Assembly: GCA_009746045.1 (NCBI GenBank)
Contig: RPFO01000294.1
Location: forward strand, 110,001-174,000
DNA from: Mesostigma viride
Lineage: Eukaryota > Streptophyta > Mesostigmatophyceae > Mesostigmatales > Mesostigmataceae
Direction: 5' to 3'
Length of the DNA stretch: 64,000 nt
Below, piece by piece: positions 58,101 through 64,000 of this stretch. The position numbers and the translations under genes are program-made. Below the pieces are notes generated by a model that was not told the DNA's origin, did no database searches, and saw only the letters and a list, made by a program, of their open reading frames with translations. The first letter of the stretch is position 1. Each line of letters starts with the position of its first letter.

Positions 58101-58276
58101 ATGCAGCACGAGAGTGTATCACAAGGCTCATCGCGATATCTGTGCTCGCACATGCTTGGCATAAATGCAAGGGGCTGACAAGATGAATGCTCCAGGAAGC
58201 TTACAGTTGTTGTAAGGAGACCAAAGAACCCAGCTTGGGTGGTATGGTGCCGCTCAGCTGGTTCCTCTCCAGGGAA
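37192..58276 (-). CDS. Secreted-type LRR / Cys-rich / root-cap domain protein (seven exons, 5' end not found)
   Basis: Exons, minus strand, all with AG/GT borders and matching phase: 58276-58205, 50302-50231, 47972-47866, 46087-46001, 42274-42191, 41868-41153 and 37527-37192 (stop). They give 490 residues. Order: two plant-type LRRs (RNQLSGTIPPKLGSL; NDNNLRGTIPSELGSL), an LRR cap with DVSFNPQICGPNPPVP, two Cys modules (DDGCTAVAPVCVGGTGCA; DDGCTAALPACINGACAC), then about 240 residues that include TSDPHFVTSRGQKFDFNG and YCIITDRTLHVNARFTGA. The end has VHGVLGQSASHLSN and EYQTTGILATDC. The last pieces match the plant root-cap (LEA-related, VWD-like) family. LRR plus root-cap suggests an extracellular or wall protein. 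Introns reach 8 kb and are full of transposons. Upstream exons with signal peptide were not seen. Confidence 0.8.
37856..38101 (-). other. Unassigned short ORFs in the last intron
   Basis: One minus-strand frame opens MATTDLDQAAPASKGMSRDP. Another (about 37985-37826) reads VYIRFRLVADDKTVAFFLFL then AEMPRQF, which faintly resembles the VDDDAQGNRLVAEILANFAQ stretch of exon 41868-41153. It could be a remnant of a copied exon. No splice evidence. Confidence 0.2.
38497..40659 (+). pseudogene. Retroelement fragment with gag-like ORFs and the start of a reverse transcriptase
   Basis: GC-rich plus-strand frames in the last intron of the LRR gene: 38497-38679 (basic), 39101-39559 (KYPISERVLPGVLEDASDNG), 40001-40200 (LRFIVNKKLGNLL) and 40183-40659 (LLPHLGILVEVYIKGRCYSA, KSDLVSYYYSIEVPEW). 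The last two look like the fingers of an RT of the DIRS type (fixed DL--Y--I-V pattern), broken by shifts. There is no catalytic motif C and no recombinase. It could be a 5' piece of the family found at 54-57.6 kb. Confidence 0.4.
41153..41868 (-). CDS. Large root-cap domain exon, 716 bp
   Basis: Acceptor GCCTGCAG before 41868, donor GTGAGT after 41153. It holds a 170-residue leader with a possible alpha/beta module (IRLAFQIYVDDDAQGNRL, VAEILANFAQALSTYFGTFV). The first half of the root-cap/VWD-like domain follows (DPHFVTSRGQKFDFNG) up to YALAYGTLLVNG. The domain finishes in exon 37527-37192. Confidence 0.85.
42275..45330. other. Long intron sequence without genes
   Basis: Intron between exons 46087-46001 and 42274-42191. 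It holds a member of repeat family R4 at about 43905-44165 (contains CCCACAGTTTCCCATATTG), which recurs inverted at 49330-49590. No conserved frame was seen. Confidence 0.5.
45335..46045 (-). repeat. 60-bp tandem array overlapping an exon/intron border, about 12 units
   Basis: Units read on the minus strand carry AGGCCCCCATCTGTGTGGGC, AAAGCTTGTGCGGG-like variants, a GTATGT or GTACGT and TTGCATTGTTGCAG-like ends. The first unit overlaps the end of exon 46087-46001 and its donor. Because 60 is a multiple of three, five frames on both strands stay open through most of the array, so open frames here do not prove coding. Minus-strand text in phase with the exon would read PICVGGKACAGMCCIVAE per unit. 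A 2-nt difference in the unit near 45400 shifts that frame. Confidence 0.85.
46877..47399. mobile_element. MITE, 523 bp, CCGTAGTGG termini, TA flanks
   Basis: The left end CCGTAGTGGCTTTAATCAA is matched by an inverted right end TTGATTAAAGCCACTACGG. TA stands on both sides (46875-46876, 47400-47401). AT-rich with no ORF. It shares the outermost nine bases with the element at 52481-52914. Confidence 0.8.
47425..47740. repeat. Diverged copy of the R1 upstream segment
   Basis: Parallel to 35130-35490: both have CCTATAAACAACC/CTTATAAACAACC, GAATTAGGCGAGC/AAATTCAGGCGAAC and ACATTCAGAGAACACCGAT/ATATTCAGAGAAAACCGAT in the same order. The core of R1 is absent. It lies next to the MITE. Confidence 0.65.
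47973..50230. other. Intron without recognised genes
   Basis: Between the LRR-cap exon and the second LRR exon. It holds an inverted R4 repeat (about 49330-49590). Short frames show no conserved text. Confidence 0.5.
50231..50302 (-). CDS. LRR exon, 72 bp, of the LRR/root-cap gene
   Basis: Acceptor CGCACAG before 50302, donor GTAAGT after 50231. It starts with one base completing a codon and ends with two, as does exon 58276-58205, so each exon carries one 24-residue LRR. The join to 47972 gives TLKAIDVSFNP, a natural LRR continuation. Confidence 0.85.
50343..50487. repeat. 36-bp minisatellite, four copies
   Basis: Units contain GTAGCGACCTCCTAGTTGTA and AACACATGCAGGG. It lies 40 bp upstream (minus strand) of the LRR exon acceptor at 50302. 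Confidence 0.85.
50488..52478. other. Intron sequence without recognised genes
   Basis: Part of the 8-kb intron between the two LRR exons. A segment at about 51950-52300 resembles 59700-59960 in inverse orientation (shared CCGTAGCGGCCACA). Otherwise nothing was recognised. Confidence 0.45.
52481..52914. mobile_element. MITE, 434 bp, CCGTAGTGG termini, TA flanks
   Basis: Inverted ends of at least 40 bp are identical by eye (CCGTAGTGGTCAAGATCACT, then TTGCGACGAACTACTTTGCG). The right end doubles a TTCGTCGCAAAGTAG unit. TA on both sides (52479-52480, 52915-52916). No ORF. Confidence 0.88.
53135..53345. repeat. Repeat family R3, first copy
   Basis: Shares GAAACA-GCTTCCCTAGAATGGAAG, GGGTACGGGTGCCAGCACAAA, CTCAGCAGGTT and AATGAG-A-AGCTCACCA with 57700-57920 and, partly, 61480-61590. 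The first two copies bracket the DIRS-like element. Confidence 0.75.
53575..53625. repeat. 13-bp triple repeat
   Basis: AAAGTCGCGAGCA occurs three times in a row. No function suggested. Confidence 0.8.
54440..55489 (-). pseudogene. Tyrosine recombinase of a DIRS-like retroelement (frameshifted)
   Basis: Minus-strand frames 55489-55124 (core-binding part: YWRAAAAYVAWVPPGP, CEWISAVYHARGG) and 55120-54800 (LVRDPLSLWLLRRLTAGQPP, MSLSFHGLRHGG) shift near 54795 into HDAIAGESPEAIQLHGQWAS and TRYIGLDHSLLG. This gives the H-x-x-R box, the H/W box (GQWAS) and the tyrosine (TRYI) of tyrosine recombinases, which would join the cDNA circle to the target. At least two shifts, so it is inactive. Confidence 0.7.
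55578..57645 (-). pseudogene. DIRS-like gag, reverse transcriptase and RNase H remains
   Basis: From 5' to 3' on the minus strand: a gag-like part (57566-57285, LNLVWAKNVWTSLEAHGLNI; 57189-56851), an RT part at 56487-56227 (TIDYLHFTHCASVDGVNQQL, YAAMGLVQKSDKVVR, where the catalytic DD would be in TIDYL), then RNase H (56196-55861: RRWRLLAGARQELQAGIDPG, VVASDAAP). The order gag-RT-RNase H-YR is that of DIRS/Ngaro elements. Many shifts and stops. Confidence 0.6.
57700..57920. repeat. Repeat family R3, second copy
   Basis: Same landmarks as 53135-53345, in the same orientation, including GGGTACGGGTGCCAGCACAA and AATGAGCATAGCTCACCA. Confidence 0.75.
58205..58276 (-). CDS. LRR exon, 72 bp, first visible exon of the LRR/root-cap gene
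   Basis: Acceptor CCCACAG before 58276 and donor GTAAGC after 58205. It reads LERNQLSGTIPPKLGSLVSL. It ends with two bases of a codon completed by the first base of exon 50302-50231 (giving Leu). Confidence 0.8.
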
Positions 58277-58524
58277 CTGTGGGCAGGAGACAGCAAGGCA
58301 TTCAACGTGACAGCGCGAGTGGCAATAAGGAGTGGACTAACATCAACTCCAACAATTGACAATACCGCCACCGTTGTACCCATGTACGGTTAATACCCAT
58401 TTGTCACAATCAAGCTCAAGGGTCAAGCGTTATATCCCAAAAGGAAAATGGCTAGGAGAATGCAGAGAAACTGTTACACCTGTCCATTCACAGGCAGGTC
58501 ACCAGTCTATATTGGAACAGTTAA

Positions 58525-60925
58525 CTATATTCAGAGAAAACCGATTTCTCTTGGTGGGAAGGAACTCCAATGGACCAAAAACAAGAAATCTATTTGTTGA
58601 CCTTTGCTCATTTTATATATGACGCGTGGATGGGCTCAAAGGGGACCGACCTGCCGTAGGTAGCGTAAGACTAGCGCTTGTCACGAGGGTACTGCACCGG
58701 CCGGCCCTTTTCGTGCCGAGGCTGAGTGTGGTTCCGAAGTGCAGGCCTAGGTAGCTTCTAACGTACGTCACTAGACCTTGTACCTGCGCCAGCCGCCAGG
58801 CGTGGCGCAACTGTGATGGGCAGTCAGTACACCTTGTACCTGCGCCAGCCGGCAGGCCTGCGTGGCGCAATGTGAATGATAGTCAGGACTTAGAGTGGTG
58901 TAGGGGACGTAGGGAGGCCTCTTTTCAGCTTCGCAACTTTATCCCAGCATTTGCTGGCAAGATCGGCTGGCCGGTATGGCGGCTGCGCTGAATGTAAGAC
59001 GATGCTACCGGCCTTTCCGAGCGTGGAGAGGCCTAGAATAAATTTCTTTGTGTTCGCCACCAACCGTTACAGGCCACGGTAATAGTTGGTGGGTGGGGGG
59101 CTCTACGATTTGAGTAAAAGGGTGTGATTTCCGGCGCTGGGCCCACTGACGATTCCCCTCTAACCCTGGGTGCGGCAAGCAGCTTCCTGACACTGGGGGA
59201 GCTGCGGTTTAAGTCGGACAACGTCAGGGATGAGGAGCCATACAGGCCAGGGCCAGCGGCTACTGTGGAAAGAATCACAGGTGGAGGCGAATCTGCCTTA
59301 AACGTGGAGATGGCTAGCGCGGGGTGCCAGGGTAGCCCATAACTGCCAGGAGCCTGACAGCGGGCCCGATCTTTCGGCCTGTGGCCAGACGGGAGTTTCG
59401 GGGAGGATGCGGGGCTGGAGCACATCTTGGTGGGAGGAGCGCGCTCTTCATCATTGCCCAGTTTTTCAGCAAAGAATGGTCGCCTGGCGGGGCTGAAATT
59501 CTGGCTGTTTTATCGCCTTTGTTTTTATCCTGTATGATGCATTATAGGAAAGGCAATAAAGAGTTTGGTTCTGCTGTCGGGCGGGCATATCCATGCCATG
59601 AAAATTTCCTACAAAAACACAAGCCCTGGTCGGGGCTTTGGCTAAGCAGTTTCCAAGCCAACGCCTCGGTAGGGTAGAGGGCCTATCGCCACAGTGGCTT
59701 CAATGCCGGGAAATGCCAGCCTCAGGGGTGGGGCTGGCGATGGGTCCTGGGCTTGTGAGAGACGGTCCGGGGGTGTAAGGCCTAGAGCAGCCGCTGGAAA
59801 CCGCCCCCTAACGGGGGGAACGACATGGGTGCCGCCCCGCGTCCGCCGGGAAACCGTAGCGGCCACACGGTGGCGGCAGTACAGCCGCGGCAGCGTGCAG
59901 TAGGGGGGCCATGGGCGGAAAGAAACTCGTACCAAGGCTGGCGACAGCCTTGGTGGCCAGGTAGAAGGTGTGGGGGCAACACCTTGTGTTCGAGTATGCT
60001 GGGCCCCCAGCATGGTGCTACAATAACCAACTTGATAATTTCAGATGTGCACTGAGTTTGAAGGTGTGGTATAGGCTGTCCGTACAAAGCCTAGCACACA
60101 AAAATGTAAAACAAATATTTCTCTTGGTGGGAAGGAACTCCAATGGACCAAAAACAAGAAATCTGTTTGTTGACCTTTGCTCATTTTATATATGACGCGT
60201 GGATGGGCTCAAAGGGGACCGACCTGCCGTAGGTAGCGTAAGACTAGCGCTTGTCACGAGGGTACTGCACCGGCCGGCCCTTTTTGTGCCGAGGCTGAGT
60301 GTGATTCCGGAGTGCAGGCCTAGGTAGCTTCTAACGTACCTCACTAGACCTTGTACCTGCGCCAGCCGCCAGGCGTGGCGCAACTGTGATGGGCAGTCAG
60401 TACACCTTGTACCTGCGCCAGCCGGCAGGCCTGCGTGGCGCAATGTGAATGATAGTCAGTACTTAGAGTGGTGTAAGGGACGTAGGGAGGCCTCTTTTCA
60501 GCTCCCACCCACCCACCCACCCACCCACCCACCCACCCACCCACCCACCCACCCACCCACCCACCCACCCACCCACCCACCCACCCACCCACCCACCCAC
60601 CCACCCACCCACCCACCCACCCACCCACCCACCCACCCACCCACCCACCCACCCACCCACCCACCCACCCACCCACCCACCCGCCCACCCACCCGCCCAC
60701 CCACCCACCCACCCACCCACCCACCCACGCTGCTAAGAGGTGCAACACCTTGTGTTCGAGTGTGCTGGGCCCCCAGCATGGTGCTACAATAACCAACTTG
60801 ATAATGATGTGCACTGAGTTTGAAGGTGTGGTATAGGCTGTCCGTATAAAGCTGTCCGTATAGGCTGTCCGTATAAATGTTTCTCTTGGTGGGAAGGAAC
60901 TCCAACGGACCAAAAACAAGAAATG
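58525..60925. repeat. Repeat family R1, two tandem copies; the first holds a 1-kb insertion
   Basis: Landmarks TTTCTCTTGGTGGGAAGGAA occur at about 58547, 60118 and 60879, giving two head-to-tail units. The cores 58616-58930 and 60187-60505 match 35565-35880 closely. In the first unit about 1 kb (58932-59960) stands where 35880-35905 has a short CCCACCCGCCC run. In the second unit the same place has become the (CCCA)n tract. No coding capacity. Confidence 0.8.
60505..60728. repeat. (CCCA)n microsatellite, about 224 bp
   Basis: Almost pure tetranucleotide repeat with a few CCCG units near 60681-60695. In the first R1 copy the same place has only CCCACCCGCCCAACC, so it is a lineage-specific expansion. 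Confidence 0.95.
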
Positions 60926-61590
60926 TATTGGGCCATCATTAATAATAATAAGAGTCTCTATTGAAGCAATTGATGTATCTGGCCATCATTAATGAGTGGC
61001 AAGTCGAACCCGGCAATAAGAAAACATTTCTTCGCGTAGTGCATGCCCCAAATAAACAAGAGGTGGGTGGGTGGGTGAAATAAATTACCTAGACGACAAA
61101 CAACATATTGCTAAAATTTAACTCCTTTGGCCAAGCAGGACAGCCATCAACAACCACGATTTCTGTTTACCGCAACGCGTGCGTAACAAAACCCTAAAAA
61201 ATACGATAGTTCAAATCTCCTATTCCCTACTCCTAGTTCAAAGCCCTGGCACTAGGAAAAATTGCTTTTGTTACAAGTATGGCCACAGATACTAGTGACC
61301 TATTCCTCGGTCTATACATGCAGCAAACTGTCAGTACGGCCACAGACATTGGCGACCAATTGCTGAGTTAATACTTGCAGCAAAGATCTCAAAGGGGGCG
61401 GTCCAGCCGGCTGCAATCATGCAGTAATCCTGACAGACAAGATTGTGGCGCCCGTATTGAGGTAGTTTAAGGTTGGTTGGCATGGGTACGTGTGCCAGCA
61501 CAAAAATAAAGCTTGTTTCCCCTTCCTTTTTGTGCTCTACGGCATCGAACTCTCAGCTCAGCAAGTTAGGCATAGATAAAATGAGCATAG
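60926..61590. other. Repeat-derived non-coding sequence
   Basis: It holds a third, partial R3 copy at about 61480-61590 (GGGTACGTGTGCCAGCACAA) and short pieces similar to R4. No gene seen. Confidence 0.5.
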
Positions 61591-61599
61591 ATCACCAAC

Positions 61600-62090
61600 T
61601 CATGGGTCGAGGACGAGTTTCTAGACTTCGAACACCCAGGTATATAATCTGATACTACTATGAGTCTATCTGAATATGAAGAAGAATCTCGATGCAGCGA
61701 ATGCTAAATTTGGGGATGAAAATTTGCCTCAGAGTGGATTCGAACCTGCGCCCCACAGAGTCGTAGGTCATAGTGAGAATAGTAGTGGCAGGAATCCTTT
61801 TGCCTGCGCATAAACTTCTCAGTTTACCAGCGAGTGGTTATCGCGCAAATATTGGTCCGTAAACTTTGAGCCAAGCGGCCAAAGGATTCCAGCCAATATT
61901 TATACTAACTACATAAGACCTACGACTCTCTGGGGGCAGGTCAAATCCACTCGGAGGCATATGATTTCGTTCAAATTTGGCACCTGCTGCGCCCAGATTT
62001 GCGCTCAGATTTGTATCACATATTCAGATTACATTTGTGGGTGTTCCGAGCCTAGACATTCGTCCTCGCCCCATGAGACTAGGTTTTAGT
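61600..62090. repeat. Long foldback (inverted-repeat) element
   Basis: The two arms are about 61600-61800 and 61880-62090. Matching landmarks are CATGGGTCGAGGACGAG / CTCGTCC-CGCCCCATG, GAACACCCA / TGGGTGTTC, TGCCTCAGAGTGGATT / AATCCACTCGGAGGCA and CAGAGTCGTAGGT / ACCTACGACTCTCTG. The arms are diverged by roughly 15-20 percent. No ORF. Confidence 0.75.
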
Positions 62091-64000
62091 TACCGTACAT
62101 ATTGGCCAGGTATCAGAATCCTTTTTCCGCTCGGCTCAGAGGTTCCAGACACATACACTTCGGTCACCAGCAAGTTGTCATCGCTGGGTAAATATTGGTC
62201 CGGAACTTTTCAGCCGAGCCACAAAAGGATACCAGCACGTGATTATACCAATTCATTGCCCCGTGTACTTGCTTTCATGTCAGCAAGTTGGCAGCCCTCT
62301 TTGCACCTTCGTCACTTTCCAACCTTGAGGAAAGGTGGGCTGGCCGCTATGGCGGCTGCGCCTGAAAGAACTCGGTGCTACAGGCCTACCCGGCCAATGG
62401 GGGGTCCTGGAGTAAATCTGGTTGTAAGCCATGTGATGGGGATCTGCGGCTGGCAAGCTGCTTTCAAAGAATTGGTGCATATCTTCAATGCTGGTCTTTA
62501 AAGGTGCACCCCCCACTGCCACGAGGCGAACCAGGCTTCATTTTGAAAATCGGGCTCTATTTCAGAAGTCCCACGATGAGACAGGCCGTCTCCAGTATTT
62601 GAGTGCCCTGAAAAAAATGCCAGTGTGGCGCTTAGGACAACACTGAGGTGGTAACGAATCATAGGCGGAGTTGGGCGCACCAACGGGCAGCGATTGCTGT
62701 GGGTCGGGGCATGCTGGCGGAATGGAGGAGGGATGGCACACCGTGGGTGCCCATGCAGACTCTCAAGTGCAAGCTGGAGGTAGCCTCATGATGCCCTTTG
62801 GGGATGAGAAGAGATGCGGGGATGCTGTGGTTGAGCATAAAACCTGTGAGGCCGACCCCGGCAGTGAAGCCCAGTTTTCCCTGTATAAACTGAGTACGCA
62901 AAAATGGGCCGCGTGACAAGGGCCAACGGCTGGCACTCTGTACCTGTTGGAGAATTGGAGTTGGTCTGCTGCGATGGCTGAAATGGCTGTAGAGGGGTTT
63001 CCCCCACTCAATAGGCTGTGGGGCCAGACCCAGACAATGTTTCCTTGCGTCCTTGAAATACTTATTCGGTCCTTGAACTAAATACCGAATGGTGTTGTCT
63101 TCATATGGTGGCAGGCATGCGGTGCTTTCCCGACACGTTGTCCGCATGGGCGAAATCGGTTGATTTGGGGGGCTTATATATTGTGCGCATACAGCGGTGG
63201 GAAACCAGCGCAAGGGGTAAGACCTTCTTGAAAGCCGCATGAGACCACCCTGGCTGGGTTGAGTTGCCCCAGAGGAGGCCCGAGGAAATCCTCAAGATGG
63301 GGACCATTGCCCACCCCTATAGTCCGCCAGCTCCAAATGGAGACCCTAGTGGCTGCATGGGTTCCCAAAACAGGGGGTGGCAGCCAGAGCCCATGCTGGC
63401 AGGCCCAGTGGACTTTGTGAGTCGCTGCGCAACGGGTAGCGGCCTGGAGGCCATGTTTGGAGGTGTGAATGAAGGTTAGGAGGTGTGAATTCAATTGAAT
63501 AGGACGTGGCACCAGTTTGTCAGCCATGTAAGTACATTTCGTTACAGGCCCGGTCTCCTTGGCCACAGGCTTACTTCACAGCCCCCAATCGTAGCGTGCG
63601 GCCACAAATGGCCAGCCCACAAATCTCTGATACATGATCTGAAAGTGATGATCAAAGCCTGCCATCTGTGCAATCGGCGGGACTTCCAGCCGGCGGGACT
63701 TTCAACTAGCAGCCATCTTAGCCACCAGTGGCAATCTAACTCATACCAGTGTGCTGAGAAAAAAATAACAAGATTTCAAATCAGAAAAGCACTCGAGCCA
63801 TGTAGCTAGGTTGTGAATAAGTGAAGGGACCAGATTAATTTTTTGCAAAAATAGTAGGGGATGCACAGTGCAAAATTGTAGGGCCTTATCACGAAAAGAG
63901 TCAGCTTGGTTATGGTTGTTAGCATGGTAACGGCTGAGCTAAGAATCGAATGCAAGTGGGTGCCAAAGGACGTACCGTACCTAGAAGCCACGTGTGTAGC
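62091..64000. other. No gene recognised
   Basis: The longest frame is on the minus strand at 62659-63240 (193 codons) and shows no known motif or good codon pattern. A TATGGCGGCTGCGC motif at 62350 also occurs near 58976. A segment near 63550-63720 resembles the R4 repeats. Confidence 0.4.

Noticed and set aside
60344-60919. Open frames coding (GWVG)n or (PTHP)n
   Set aside because: Direct products of the (CCCA)n microsatellite.
61735-61775. tRNA gene suggested by GGTTCGAATCC on the minus strand
   Set aside because: The T-stem does not pair and no acceptor or anticodon stem fits. The segment is part of a foldback repeat.
62659-63240. 193-codon minus-strand frame as a gene
   Set aside because: No recognisable motif and no sign of splicing or codon bias; kept only as a note.

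Overview
This is eukaryotic nuclear DNA, most likely from a green alga (chlorophyte or prasinophyte). The evidence is two spliced genes with GC-rich exons and GT-AG introns, a plant-type (type I) proton-pumping pyrophosphatase, plant-type leucine-rich repeats coded one per 72-bp exon, a root-cap domain otherwise known from plants, and TGTAA poly(A)-type signals. The mobile elements (RLE-type LINE, Ty3-like LTR elements, a DIRS-like tyrosine-recombinase element, remains of a polinton-like virus) fit a large algal genome such as that of Cymbomonas or Pyramimonas. That species-level guess is inference.

Layout. 59-6996 (+): the last ten exons, 493 codons plus stop, of a vacuolar H+-pyrophosphatase gene. 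Several of its exon/intron borders have been copied in tandem into the neighbouring introns. 7.6-8.04 kb: a short interspersed repeat. 8.05-15.1 kb: a LINE-like retrotransposon with PHD finger, RING-H2 finger, C2H2-like fingers, reverse transcriptase and restriction-like endonuclease. It is preceded by six 170-bp monomers and by an inverted, truncated copy of its own 3' end. 15.1-15.36 kb (-): fragment of an L1-type ORF1. 16.18-29.37 kb: a nest of transposons. A minus-strand Ty3-like element was hit by an APE-type LINE (13-bp target duplication), by a 181-bp repeat, and by a second, very young member of its own family (5-bp target duplication) inside its LTR.

29.37-32.87 kb (+): a decayed polinton-like virus (PLV) locus in which penton-like, pVI-like and truncated major capsid genes follow each other closely. 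33.6-34.9 kb (-): two unrecognised genes, one intact, with a strong hairpin between them. They may belong to the same element.

37.19-58.28 kb (-): one long split gene whose seven visible exons join in phase. It codes two plant-type LRRs, an LRR-capping segment, two Cys-rich modules, a long unique segment and a split root-cap/VWD-like domain, 490 residues in all. The 5' end was not found. Its introns hold a DIRS-like element (54.4-57.6 kb), a second RT-like fragment (38.5-40.6 kb), two related TA-flanked MITEs, a 60-bp satellite that spans a splice donor, and other repeats. 58.5-64 kb holds repeats: a tandem repeat family with a (CCCA)n expansion and a long foldback element. No gene was recognised in the last 5 kb.
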